The notes below the pieces were generated by a model, which ran no database searches, had not been told where the DNA came from, and was given only the letters and a program-made list of their open reading frames with translations. From Planctomycetota bacterium (GTDB lineage: Bacteria > Planctomycetota > OFTM77), in assembly GCA_029260795.1 (NCBI GenBank), contig JAJDCO010000145.1, positions 1-37,292 of the forward strand: 37,292 nt of DNA, written 5' to 3'. The translations under genes and the position numbers were made by a program. Numbering within the stretch: the first letter of the stretch is position 1; each line of letters begins with the position of its first letter. Shown in pieces: positions 20,936 through 29,448 of this stretch.

Positions 20936-23283
20936 CACTCCCACGCTTCCGAGTCGAGGATTCGGCGCGCGACTGGCGCCGCATCCGCTCCGCCCCCGCC
21001 GCCATTCTTGAGGTAGACGACGATCGCGAACCGTGGCCGATCCCGGGGGACCCAACCCGCGAACCATGCATGCGACGTCTTGCCTTGGACCTGTGCCGAG
21101 CCGGTCTTGCCAGCGGCGTCCGATCGCCCGCGGAACGCCTCGTGAGCCGTCCCGGACTCGATGGTTCCAGTCAGCCCTTGTGCGACGATCCCGCGCGCCC
21201 AGTCCGACAGGGCCAAATCGCTCACGACGGGCGGTACCGGATGCTCACCCACGCGCTCGACGACGCGCACGCTCGGAAGTCGGCCTGAAGCCAGGCCCGC
21301 CATCGCCCGTGCCGCCTGCAGCGGCGTCACCGCGACGTCCCCTTGTCCGATCACGAACTGGATAATGCCCGCCACCGTCGCCGGGGCCGAAATGTGCCCC
21401 TGCTTCTCACGGATCGAGACACCCGTCGGCTCGCCGAATCCGAATCGCCGGCACCATTGCTCCAGACGCTCTCCAGCCGCCTCGGGGCTCCCGAGCTGCT
21501 CGGCCAATCGTCGCCCCAGCTCGTAGAAGAAGACGTTGCAGGACTTGCCGAGCGCCTCTCGCACGTCGACGTCCCCATGCTCGCCTTCGCACTTGTACCG
21601 GCGACCGTGGTGGATGATCGAGTGCTCGCAGCGAATGCGCTCCGTCGGCTGAAGGAAGCCGTCCTCGAGCGCACCCAACGCCAAGAACGGCTTCATGATC
21701 GAGCCCGGCGCCGGCGGGTGGTAGTAGTCGCGCGACTTATCGACCAGCTCGTACGGCTCCTGACGATCGAGCTCGACATAGTGCCGCAACATCTCGAGAC
21801 CCGAGCGACGGGGGCGCGTCGCCATGGCCAACGTCGCGCCGGTTTCGATGTCGAGCACGACCACCGCTCCTCCCGCTGCGGCAGTCGGCGCCTCATCCAA
21901 CGCGGCCTCGCAAGCTCGCTGGAGCTCGAGGTCGATCGTCAACCAAACGTCCTCACCATCCTGGGGCGTACGCAGCTCGCTTCGATCCTCGCCCCGCGCC
22001 ACGATGATCGCGCCGTCGATCCCGCGCAATCGACCTTCGAGCCGCTCTTCGATCCCCCCCCAGCCTTGGAGTGACGAGGGGGAGTACCGACTCCTCGCGA
22101 TCAGCTGCTCGAGGTTCTGCGCCCAGAACTCGCTCAATGGGCTCGAAGGAGCCGATCGAGCTCGTTTCAGATCCTCTCGCCAGAGGACCACCCGGTCCTG
22201 CCAGCTCGCATAGCTCTCGGAGCGAATCTCGCGGAGGTGCCCGATCAAGTGTGGCGCCACCGCCTCGGCGTCCCTGGCTGAGCGACGGACGGTGTCGGGA
22301 CGAACGCTCCAGCCTCCCAGTGCTTTCTGATTCAGCGACACATGCGTCACTGCTTCGTAGGGGACTGAGCGCTCGATGCGATATGCACGCTCCAGGAGGT
22401 CCTCCTCGACCTGACGACGCAGCCGCTGCTCGTCCTCTTCGTTCCAGGCGGCGCTACCGAACATCCACTCACGTATCGACGTCCACCAAGCCGCCTCCTC
22501 GGATCGACGCGCATCCCTCTCCGCGACTCGCCGCTGCTGCCAGCTGTCGACGCGATCTTCGACTCGCTCCGGGATCGTTCGAAAGAGCCGGTCCAAGCGC
22601 TCGGTCGCATCCCACCCGCCGTCGCCTTTCGGAATGCAATCGCCCAACCCCTCGAGGGCCGCGGCTTCCTCTTGTATCGACCGCCACGCTCTCGCGGCCG
22701 CGCCCGGCAAGACCGTGTGCAACGCGGCGTCGCTGCCAGCGGCCGTCTCTCGAAGAAAGCGCAACGCCCGCTTGCGCTCCGGCAGGAGCTCCCGGTCGAT
22801 CAAACGGTTGATGTAGTAGTAGACCTTCGCTCGATCGGTCGCGTCCAAGCCCAGACGATCGCTGGCGTCCAAGATATCGCGTACCGGTATCGAGAAGAAC
22901 GTCCGCATGGCCTGCTCACGGCTTGCGAGGAATTCGCGGAAGCCGTCCCGAACCGATGACCGCCCGAGGAGCTGCAGGACTCGCCAGAGCTGCCCGATCG
23001 TCGTCTCGCGGTAGAAGTCCGCGGGCACCACCATCAGATCGTAGCTGCGGACGTCTTCGGCGATCGGACGTCCGAGGCGATCTCGAATCGTCCCCCGTAC
23101 GAACGGGAGGGTCTCCTCTCGCTCGAGGCGGCTCTGTGCGCGCGCTTTCCACTGGTCGCCCTGCACGACCTGCAGCCATGCGATGCGTGCCCAGAGCGCC
23201 GTCAGTAGCACCAGGCAGATCAAGCCCACCCGGCGAATGCGCCGGTGATAAGCGCGCGGCGAGATGTAGTAGAAGAGCAGCAT
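20935..23283 (-). CDS. mrdA: Penicillin-binding protein 2 with a large helical insertion
   Basis: PBP2 is the class B transpeptidase of side-wall synthesis that works with RodA. The 782-aa product has one N-terminal membrane span (about 18-40), the pedestal start RGTIRDRLGRPIAED, and a transpeptidase domain with Ser528 in PGSIMKP (SxxK), S581-C-N583 and K726-TG. Common PBP2 proteins are about 600-650 aa; the surplus lies mostly between about residues 110 and 290, a charged, helix-rich stretch (many Arg, Glu, Trp) placed before SVPYEAVTHVSLNQ, the pedestal segment that resumes family likeness. All catalytic motifs are intact. GGAGG precedes the ATG. It is 127 nt downstream of mreD and overlaps rodA by 1 nt. 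Localisation: inner membrane, catalytic part in periplasm. Confidence 0.95.
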   Translation of the reverse strand: MLLFYYISPRAYHRRIRRVGLICLVLLTALWARIAWLQVVQGDQWKARAQSRLEREETLPFVRGTIRDRLGRPIAEDVRSYDLMVVPADFYRETTIGQLWRVLQLLGRSSVRDGFREFLASREQAMRTFFSIPVRDILDASDRLGLDATDRAKVYYYINRLIDRELLPERKRALRFLRETAAGSDAALHTVLPGAAARAWRSIQEEAAALEGLGDCIPKGDGGWDATERLDRLFRTIPERVEDRVDSWQQRRVAERDARRSEEAAWWTSIREWMFGSAAWNEEDEQRLRRQVEEDLLERAYRIERSVPYEAVTHVSLNQKALGGWSVRPDTVRRSARDAEAVAPHLIGHLREIRSESYASWQDRVVLWREDLKRARSAPSSPLSEFWAQNLEQLIARSRYSPSSLQGWGGIEERLEGRLRGIDGAIIVARGEDRSELRTPQDGEDVWLTIDLELQRACEAALDEAPTAAAGGAVVVLDIETGATLAMATRPRRSGLEMLRHYVELDRQEPYELVDKSRDYYHPPAPGSIMKPFLALGALEDGFLQPTERIRCEHSIIHHGRRYKCEGEHGDVDVREALGKSCNVFFYELGRRLAEQLGSPEAAGERLEQWCRRFGFGEPTGVSIREKQGHISAPATVAGIIQFVIGQGDVAVTPLQAARAMAGLASGRLPSVRVVERVGEHPVPPVVSDLALSDWARGIVAQGLTGTIESGTAHEAFRGRSDAAGKTGSAQVQGKTSHAWFAGWVPRDRPRFAIVVYLKNGGGGGADAAPVARRILDSEAWE

Positions 23284-23410
23284 GCCCCTCCCCCGTCACC
23301 GCGACCGCCACCCGCCGGCGATGCCCCCACTCGACCGGCGGTCCACCGGCGGCCTCGCGGAGCGTCGCGGAGGTGCGAGTATAACCGAACCCGGTCGGGC
23401 TCAGCGGTCG

Positions 23411-23914
23411 TCAGCCGAATACTCGATCCTTCGCCACGAACGCGGACCAAGCGCTCCAGCGGCGGAAGACGGCGAGCGCCGCCGGCGCGAGCAGGCCAGC
23501 CGTCGCCGCCGTCGCCAGAGCGGTCCCGAGATCGAAGGTCATCGTCCCTCCGAGCCAAGCGGTCGGCCAGAGGAGACGAGCCGCGCCAGCACTCAGGCTG
23601 ATCACTGTCGTCACCGCCATCGCGGTCAGCGCTCGTTCCCGAGGAATCCAACGCCGGGCCTCCAGCCAGGGAAAGCCGGCGGCGAGCGTGCTCAGGAGGA
23701 TTCCTCCAAAGGGCTCCAGTGAGTAGATCGCTCGGATACCTGAGAGGAGCGCGACCACGAGCGGGAAATCTCGCCGACGGCCAAAAAGGGCGAAGAACGT
23801 GATCAGCACTGCATGACCGTCCGGCAGCCACGCGCCCGCATCCAATGTCGCGCCGGCGAGAGCATCGAGCTCCAAGCAGGCGCTGCCGAGTAGACTCAAC
23901 CAGAACCAGTGCAC
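23411..23914 (-). CDS. mreD: Rod-shape-determining protein MreD
   Basis: The 167-aa product is highly hydrophobic with about five membrane segments (starting VHWFWLSLLGSACLELDALAG) and lies between mreC and the PBP2 gene, the standard position of mreD. MreD is poorly conserved, so the call rests on size, topology and context. MreD links the cytoplasmic MreB filament and MreC to the wall synthases. I chose GTG 23914 with GAGGAAG upstream, 10 nt after the mreC stop; a longer frame from 24067 would overlap mreC by 143 nt and add a nonhydrophobic lead. Confidence 0.82.
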   Translation of the reverse strand: MHWFWLSLLGSACLELDALAGATLDAGAWLPDGHAVLITFFALFGRRRDFPLVVALLSGIRAIYSLEPFGGILLSTLAAGFPWLEARRWIPRERALTAMAVTTVISLSAGAARLLWPTAWLGGTMTFDLGTALATAATAGLLAPAALAVFRRWSAWSAFVAKDRVFG

Positions 23915-23924
23915 GCGCGCTTCC

Positions 23925-25190
23925 TCATCGATAACGAGCGCGGAACCGTTCGGGCAGCGCTTCGGCCCGAAGCACGTCGACCGAGGCCCGAGCCTGTACC
24001 CGAGCCGCCGGCTCGAGGCGTCCGACCACGCCAGCGGGCTCGTCGGCAACGAAGCGGCCGACGACAAGCCCTCGCGGCACGCCGGAACGAAAGCCGCTCG
24101 TCGCCAAAAGTAAGGGGCCGACGTCTGCCGGGCGATCCCCGATCAGGCGCGCGCGCCAGTGGCCGCCTCGACGCCCGAGCGACTCGAGGATGCGGCCGCG
24201 CGGATCCGGCTCTCCGATCACGACGACCCGCACCCGAAACCCCGGGTCGGTGAGGGACCGCACGGTCGCAGCCGGCCCACCGCATTCGGCGACGATTCCG
24301 AGGAGCGCGGGCCCGGACGCGACGGCGAGGCCGATGCGCTCGCCGTCGAGACGTCCTCCGGCGATCGTGAAGGAGCGCCGGCCGGCCGCGACGTCGCCGT
24401 GCCCGATGATCGCGGCCTCGCGGCGCTGGACCTCGGTCAGCCCGGAGCCCGACTCCGCCTCGACGGGCAAGGCGACGACGTCGACCGACCGGGGATCGAG
24501 GGTCGGCCTCAAGGCGAAGCGGGTCGCTCGGCGCCAAACCGCCCCTTCGCGAGCCGCCGTCAGCATCCCCAAACGCAACCCCGCGGGGGCCGCCCGCGCA
24601 GCGTTGGGAGCTCCGGTCACGACGGCGGTCCCGAGGATCGGGACCGTGTCATCCGAGGGAAACCTCGCCTCAACGGTGCCTTCTCGAAGACCTCGCCCCC
24701 CGACGATGATCTCGCAGGAGCCGCCATTCTCGAGCACGAGCTCACCTCGCACCGCGACTCCCGGATGGGCGAGGGGGAGCACCTCGGAGACATGCTCGGT
24801 GACCTGCGAAACGAAGCCGAGCAGCACGTCGCCCACCACGACGGGCACGTCGGGGCGGACACCGTCATCGGAGCCGAGTGGAATGAGAAACGTGCCGGCC
24901 GCCTCGTCGCGGGTCAGCACCCAGGTGGTTCGGAGCGTCCATCCGTGGCGTTCCGCATCCCGCCCGGCACGCTCCCGGAGTCGCTGAAAGTGCTCGCCCA
25001 CGGCTCGCTGATCCACCTCGAGCGCGGCCGTCGACTCGCCGTCCGATTCGGAGCCGAGCCACTCGCTCACGTCCGGGCAGAGCCGGCGCAGCCAGCTGGC
25101 CGAGGCATCGATCACCGAAGCAGCCTGTGGGTCGAAGCACGACCAGAGGGCCCACGCGAAGAACAGCGCGAGAAGGATTCGGCGTCCCAT
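23925..25190 (-). CDS. mreC: Rod-shape-determining protein MreC, extended form
   Basis: MreC is a bitopic inner-membrane protein whose periplasmic part scaffolds PBP2 and RodA. The 421-aa product has an N-terminal membrane span (MGRRILLALFFAWALWSCF), a helical stretch (about 50-95) and beta-rich segments of MreC kind: GSDDGVRPDVPVVVGDVLLGFVSQVTEHVSEVLPL (about 120-155) and, near the end, LLLATSGFRSGVPRGLVVGRFVADEP. Typical MreC is 270-330 aa, so about 100 residues are extra, mainly between the two beta segments. The start at ATG 25190 has CGGAG upstream and begins at the membrane span. It is 46 nt after mreB and 10 nt before mreD. Confidence 0.85.
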   Translation of the reverse strand: MGRRILLALFFAWALWSCFDPQAASVIDASASWLRRLCPDVSEWLGSESDGESTAALEVDQRAVGEHFQRLRERAGRDAERHGWTLRTTWVLTRDEAAGTFLIPLGSDDGVRPDVPVVVGDVLLGFVSQVTEHVSEVLPLAHPGVAVRGELVLENGGSCEIIVGGRGLREGTVEARFPSDDTVPILGTAVVTGAPNAARAAPAGLRLGMLTAAREGAVWRRATRFALRPTLDPRSVDVVALPVEAESGSGLTEVQRREAAIIGHGDVAAGRRSFTIAGGRLDGERIGLAVASGPALLGIVAECGGPAATVRSLTDPGFRVRVVVIGEPDPRGRILESLGRRGGHWRARLIGDRPADVGPLLLATSGFRSGVPRGLVVGRFVADEPAGVVGRLEPAARVQARASVDVLRAEALPERFRARYR

Positions 25191-25236
25191 CAGTCGATCT
25201 CCGCTGCGACGCCTCGTGCCGCTCGCCGGCGGCCGA

Positions 25237-26292
25237 TCAGTCGTCTTCGTCGACGGCGAGGACCTGGCTGTACAGGTCGAGCTGCCCGAGGAAGACGGCC
25301 GTTCCGCGTGCCACGGCCGTGAGCGGATCGTCTGCGACGCGCACCGGCAGCCCAATCTCGTCTTGGATGACCAAGTCGAGTCCCCGCAGGAGCGAGCCGC
25401 CCCCGGCCATCACGATGCCATTGTCGACGAGGTCCGCCGACAGCTCGGGCTTGGTGTTCTCGAGAGTGGTCCGCACCGCGGCGACGATCTTCTCGACGGG
25501 ATCCCGGAGCGCCTCGCGGATCTCTTCCGAGCTGATCTCGGCGGCCCTGGGCAAGCCCGACATCATGTCACGCCCCTTGACGACGATGATCGTCTCTCGC
25601 TCTTGTGGGCAAGCGGAGCCCACCGTGATCTTGATGCGCTCGGCGGTCTGCTCGCCGATCATCAGGTTGTAGTTCGAGCGGAGGTACTTGATGATCGCCT
25701 CGTCCATCTGATCTCCGGCCACCCGAATGCTCTCGGAGACGACGATGCCGGCGAGGGAGATGACGGCGACCTCGGTCGTGCCGCCGCCGATGTCGACGAT
25801 CATCGAGGCGGTGGCTTCCTCGACCGGGAGGCCGACGCCGATGGCGGCGGCCATCGGCTCCTCGATGAGGTAAACCTTCCGGGCACCCGCGCGCTCGGCA
25901 GAGTTGATGACGGCCCGCTTCTCGACGGCCGTGATGCCCGACGGAACGGAGATGACGACGCGAGGGTTCAGCCAACGGCTTCGGTTGTGCACCTTCCGGA
26001 TGAAGTAGCGCAGCATCGCTTCGGTGATCTCGAAGTCGGCGATGACGCCTTGCTTCAGTGGGCGAACGGCCACGATGTTGGCGGGCGTCTTACCGAGCAT
26101 CTCCTTGGCGGCGAGACCGACGGCATTGCCGTCCATGAGGACTTGGCTCGTCCCCTTCTTCACGGCGACGACCGAAGGCTCTTGGAGGATGATGCCTTCC
26201 TCCTGAATGCACACCAGCGTGTTCGCTGTACCGAGGTCGATTCCCATGTCGATGGAGAATCTCCCCAGGAACCATTCCATCGGTTTGAACAT
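25237..26292 (-). CDS. mreB: Rod-shape-determining actin homologue MreB
   Basis: MreB forms membrane-bound filaments that orient side-wall synthesis. The 351-aa product has the actin/Hsp70 ATPase signatures: phosphate-1 DMGIDLGTANTLV, VIADFEITEAML, the PSGITAVEKRAVINSAERAGARKVYLIEEPMAAAIG stretch, phosphate-2 MIVDIGGGTTEVAVIS, and the adenosine motif IVMAGGGSLLRGLD. The length is typical. Start ATG 26292 (MFKPMEW) was chosen because longer in-frame extensions lack homology; the ribosome site is weak and a GTG three codons earlier is an alternative. It is the first gene of the mreBCD-mrdA-rodA operon, downstream of a terminator and a 14-bp palindrome. Confidence 0.97.
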   Translation of the reverse strand: MFKPMEWFLGRFSIDMGIDLGTANTLVCIQEEGIILQEPSVVAVKKGTSQVLMDGNAVGLAAKEMLGKTPANIVAVRPLKQGVIADFEITEAMLRYFIRKVHNRSRWLNPRVVISVPSGITAVEKRAVINSAERAGARKVYLIEEPMAAAIGVGLPVEEATASMIVDIGGGTTEVAVISLAGIVVSESIRVAGDQMDEAIIKYLRSNYNLMIGEQTAERIKITVGSACPQERETIIVVKGRDMMSGLPRAAEISSEEIREALRDPVEKIVAAVRTTLENTKPELSADLVDNGIVMAGGGSLLRGLDLVIQDEIGLPVRVADDPLTAVARGTAVFLGQLDLYSQVLAVDEDD

Positions 26293-26396
26293 GGTCGTCA
26301 CGGCGCGTACCGCCTTCGAGATGTGCTGTGCAGATGGATTGGGGAGCCGCCCTCTGGCCGCGACCCGGTGGGTGAAGCGAAGGGGTCGTAGCCGCG

Positions 26397-26410
26397 TGTG
26401 GTCTACCACA
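26397..26410. promoter_or_regulatory. 14-bp palindrome TGTGGT-CT-ACCACA upstream of mreB
   Basis: A perfect 6-bp inverted repeat with a 2-nt centre lies 105 nt before the mreB start and 21 nt from the terminator of the preceding operon. The half-site resembles the TGGT/ACCA arms of GntR-family operators, but with a spacer of two. It may be an operator or part of the transcript end. Confidence 0.35.
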
Positions 26411-26430
26411 GGGATCGGGGCCCAAACCAA

Positions 26431-26455
26431 TAAAAAAAGCCCGCCAGGGCGGGCT
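26431..26455 (-). terminator. Rho-independent terminator after the small membrane protein gene
   Basis: On the minus strand AGCCCGC-CCTG-GCGGGCT forms a strong stem and is followed by seven T. It lies 62 nt after the stop codon of the 63-aa membrane protein gene and separates it from mreB. Confidence 0.88.
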
Positions 26456-26516
26456 CGCGCGCCTTTGAAAGACGCTCGAGGTGGCGCGTGCGCCACCCCG
26501 AAAGAGACAGAGCAGA

Positions 26517-26708
26517 TCAGGCGAGCATTCCGGCGCCGTAGTAGTCGCGCAGCGCCATCAGGATGAAGGCGCAGGCCGCGATCAAGAAGATCGTCGTCAA
26601 CAAGACCAGAGTGGTCTCGAAGGTGAACATCGGCGTCGCGACGACTTCCTCGAGCTCAAACTCGTCGAACTCGGGCTCGGCGGCGGGGCGCCCTTTGCGC
26701 TTGGCCAT
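26517..26708 (-). CDS. Small single-span membrane protein
   Basis: The 63-aa product has a basic then acidic N-terminus (MAKRKGRPAAEPEFDEFELEE) and one membrane span (about 32-53, LVLLTTIFLIAACAFILMAL) with a short tail. GAGGAG precedes the ATG and a strong terminator follows the gene, which supports it as a real gene. It lies 87 nt after the coiled-coil membrane protein gene, probably in the same transcript. No family is recognised. Small proteins of this build often stabilise or regulate a larger membrane partner; the coiled-coil protein is the obvious candidate. Confidence 0.75.
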   Translation of the reverse strand: MAKRKGRPAAEPEFDEFELEEVVATPMFTFETTLVLLTTIFLIAACAFILMALRDYYGAGMLA

Positions 26709-26795
26709 GAATCATTCTCCTCGGCAGGGGGAACCGTCAGAAACACCAGGGGCCGAGGCGAGCCCGAAAGGCTCACCTCGAGCGGCCCCCCCGAA

Positions 26796-27650
26796 TCAGA
26801 GGCGCGTCGTCGCGTCGTCACCGACACGAATCGCTTCGCCATCCGCCTGCATCGTGATCTTCGCCCACGAGACGTCCGGCAGGACGTCTCGCACTTGGAC
26901 GCGCGCCAGATAGGTGCGGCCCCGGAACACGTCGAAGCTGAATCCGGCTTGGACGCCATCGTCCGCCCCGACGCTGATTTGCACGTAACCGAACTCGTCC
27001 CGCACACCCGTGATCTTACCGTCGATCTTCGGGGCCGCCGTGCCAAGCGACGCGATCAGCTCGGGATTCACGGCGTTGACCGCCGCGATGATGTTCTCGA
27101 GCTCTTCCGTGTTGGACTGCATGTCGACGAGCTGGACCGTGAGACCCGTGATGGTCTCATTGGCGGTGTTCAGCTCCTCCTGGAGGCGAGCCGCGTTCTG
27201 ACGAGCATTGGCCTCGTCATCCCGAGCTTGATTGGCCGTCTGCTGCATCGTGTCATTCTCGCCCTCGAGCTGAGTGATGCGTGCTTGGGCCTGCTGTTGA
27301 TTCTCTCGAAACTGGCCGATCTTGACGTTGATCTCTTCGACCGAGGACTCGAGACGACCTTTTTCGCTCTCGAGACCACTGACGCGTTGCTTGAGATCCT
27401 CGTTCTGGGTCGTCAGCTGGCGGTTCTCCGCCTCCTTCTCGGACTTCACACGGTCGTGCGCATTGCGCTCGGCGGTGATGTCCTGCACCGACTTCTGAAG
27501 ATCGGCGATCTGCTCGTCCGTCGACTTCTTCAGCTCGGTGTGCTGCGCTTTCCAGTCATCGGCCTGGCCCAGCATGGTGGCGGCCCAGCCGACGAAGGCC
27601 ATCGAGAGGATTAGGTTGACGACGACGAAAACCTTACCGAGAACGCTCAT
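26796..27650 (-). CDS. Membrane-anchored coiled-coil protein with MreC-like architecture
   Basis: The 284-aa product starts with a membrane span (about 5-25, VFVVVNLILSMAFVGWAATML), then a long coiled coil (about 30-190, rich in Glu, Gln, Lys, Arg with QLEGEN and LEELNT-type heptads), then a beta-rich C-terminal domain (about 200-284, KITGVRDEFGYVQISVGADDGVQAGFSFDVFRGRTYLARVQV). The order span, coiled coil, beta domain and the 'GVQAG..F.V..' pattern are those of MreC, though sequence likeness is weak. I recall similar proteins in planctomycetes, without known function. It lies upstream of the mre operon and downstream of lnt on the same strand, and has its own promoter candidate. GGGAGA precedes the ATG. 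A role in envelope or shape is inference. Confidence 0.82.
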   Translation of the reverse strand: MSVLGKVFVVVNLILSMAFVGWAATMLGQADDWKAQHTELKKSTDEQIADLQKSVQDITAERNAHDRVKSEKEAENRQLTTQNEDLKQRVSGLESEKGRLESSVEEINVKIGQFRENQQQAQARITQLEGENDTMQQTANQARDDEANARQNAARLQEELNTANETITGLTVQLVDMQSNTEELENIIAAVNAVNPELIASLGTAAPKIDGKITGVRDEFGYVQISVGADDGVQAGFSFDVFRGRTYLARVQVRDVLPDVSWAKITMQADGEAIRVGDDATTRL

Positions 27651-27772
27651 CCTCTTTTCTCCCTAGTCGGGTTCGTCCGCGAACCACGTTTAACCGAGGG
27701 GCGGCGCACTCCGCCTTCAACCGCCCATTGTGCGGGCGCCCTGCAGCCTCGGGTGTCTCCTAAAACGCCGAG

Positions 27773-27802
27773 ATCATAGGGATTCGGCTGAAGGGCGATC
27801 AA
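27773..27802 (-). promoter_or_regulatory. Sigma70-type promoter for the coiled-coil membrane protein gene
   Basis: On the minus strand TTGATC (-35) and TATGAT (-10) are separated by 18 nt, with an A/T-rich run directly upstream of the -35. It is 123 nt before the start codon and lies in the gap after lnt. This is one of the best promoter matches in the window. Confidence 0.6.
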
Positions 27803-27828
27803 GCAAAAAATACACACGTGACCGCTCG

Positions 27829-29448
27829 TTAGCCCATCCGCGCGGCGCGCTTGCGGCGGCGTGCGTCGACGAAACCCCATGCGAGAAGCACTCCCAGCCA
27901 TGCGCACAGGGCCCACACCCAGCTCGATCCGAGGCGACCGTAAAGTGTCTCCGCCGACGAGATCGGCACCGTCGCGACCAAAACACCGGCCACTTCTTTA
28001 CGACGTCCTTCGAGCTCCAGCACGCGCAACACCTTCCCCCGCGGATCGACCAGGCACGAGACCCCGCTGTTCGTCGCCCGGAACACCGAGCGACGCATCT
28101 CGATGGCGCGCAGCTTCGTCATCCCCAACATCTGATCCATCTCGAGGCTGTCGCGGAACCATGCCTCGTTCGAGATGTTCACCAGCAGCTCGGCTCCGCG
28201 CGTCGCCAGCTCCCGCCCGACCCATGGAAAGACGTTCTCGTAGCAGATCGTCGTCCCGATCTTCCACGCGTGTCCGTTCCGCTCCACGTTCAAGAGGCGC
28301 GCCTCACGACCGGGCGTCAGAAAAGTCCAGTTGCCTCCGACCACGAAGCGCTCGACGAACGCCTCCAGCAGGTCGTGCCCGAGCCAGTCCGGCAGTGGGA
28401 CGGACTCGCCACCGGGTACCAGCTGCATCTTGTCGTGACGCGAGCGCACGTTGCCCTGCGGATCGAAGAGCAATGCGCTGTTGAAGAACTCCCATTCCTC
28501 CGGCGGCTCGTTGACGTGGTCGCGCTCGAGGATGGACGCACCCGATAGCAAGAAGACGCCCTGGGGCTCCAGGTACGGTCGGATCACCCGCGAGACCACC
28601 ACGCCGGCCTCGACGCGGCCCGCATCTTCAGCCAGATGCAGCATCGTCTCGGACCACACCACCAGATCGACCGGAGACTCTTCCACGCCTTCGAAGAGCC
28701 GGCGCGTCAGATCGAGGTTGGTCTCGAAGTAGCGGTTCGGATCGGCGCTCTTCTCGTACTGCGGGATGTTCGGCTGGATGGCTGCGATCGTTGGACCGTC
28801 CTTCATCTCGAGGCTCGCCGGACGCCAGAATCCGTAGACCAACGTGAAGGCCAGGATGACGCTCCACACGATCCAAGCGCGGCGCAGCCGCCTCGCTGGC
28901 AAGCCGTCTCGGCGAGCTCGCCAGGCCGAAGCGAGCACACCGTTTCCGAGGGCGAGGACCGCCGACACCAGAGGGGCCCCGCCGATGTCCGCGATCTGGA
29001 TCAACGGCAAGGCGATGTGGACCGAGTGCCCCAAGATCAACCAGGGGAAGCCACCGAAAGGAACGCTGCTGCGTAGGAACTCGACCGCCGTCCAGGCGAT
29101 GGGCCAAGCCAGCCAAGCCGGCATCGCATGCCGCCGGTGGAGTGCGCGGGCACTCGCGGGGATGAGCAGGTAGAAGCACGCCTCGATGGCGACCGTCGCC
29201 AGTAGCCCTATCCAGGAAACCTCTCGGAGCCAATGGGCACCGATGAGCAATGAGACGAAGCCGATCAAGTAGGCCAGCCCGGCGTCGCCGCGACGCTTCT
29301 GATCGAGAGGCGTCGCACTGGCCCACCAGGGGACCAGAGCGATGAAGGCCAGGAGGCCGATGGGCGGGGAGAGGTGGATGCCACCCAGCAAGAACGACGT
29401 CGCCAAAGCGCCGAGGACCCGTGGTCGAGAACGTGGACCGACGGTCAT
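27829..29448 (-). CDS. lnt: Apolipoprotein N-acyltransferase
   Basis: Lnt adds the third acyl chain to the N-terminal Cys of lipoproteins in the inner membrane. The 539-aa product has a hydrophobic N-terminal half with several membrane segments and a nitrilase-type domain with the catalytic triad Glu267 (WSETM), Lys340 (HDKMQLVPGGE) and Cys402 (TTICYENVFP), followed by LLVNISNEAWF and RAIEMRRSVFRATNSG, both family hallmarks. Length fits (510-540). The start at ATG 29448 has GAAGGAG upstream; an in-frame start at 29604 would add 52 nonhomologous residues. The window encodes at least five putative lipoproteins that could be substrates. The next gene on the strand, 178 nt away, has its own promoter candidate. 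Confidence 0.95.
   Translation of the reverse strand: MTVGPRSRPRVLGALATSFLLGGIHLSPPIGLLAFIALVPWWASATPLDQKRRGDAGLAYLIGFVSLLIGAHWLREVSWIGLLATVAIEACFYLLIPASARALHRRHAMPAWLAWPIAWTAVEFLRSSVPFGGFPWLILGHSVHIALPLIQIADIGGAPLVSAVLALGNGVLASAWRARRDGLPARRLRRAWIVWSVILAFTLVYGFWRPASLEMKDGPTIAAIQPNIPQYEKSADPNRYFETNLDLTRRLFEGVEESPVDLVVWSETMLHLAEDAGRVEAGVVVSRVIRPYLEPQGVFLLSGASILERDHVNEPPEEWEFFNSALLFDPQGNVRSRHDKMQLVPGGESVPLPDWLGHDLLEAFVERFVVGGNWTFLTPGREARLLNVERNGHAWKIGTTICYENVFPWVGRELATRGAELLVNISNEAWFRDSLEMDQMLGMTKLRAIEMRRSVFRATNSGVSCLVDPRGKVLRVLELEGRRKEVAGVLVATVPISSAETLYGRLGSSWVWALCAWLGVLLAWGFVDARRRKRAARMG

Noticed and set aside
24159..25322. A plus-strand frame of 387 codons opposite mreC
   Set aside because: Position and domain content fix mreC on the minus strand; the opposing frame lacks any protein-like motif.
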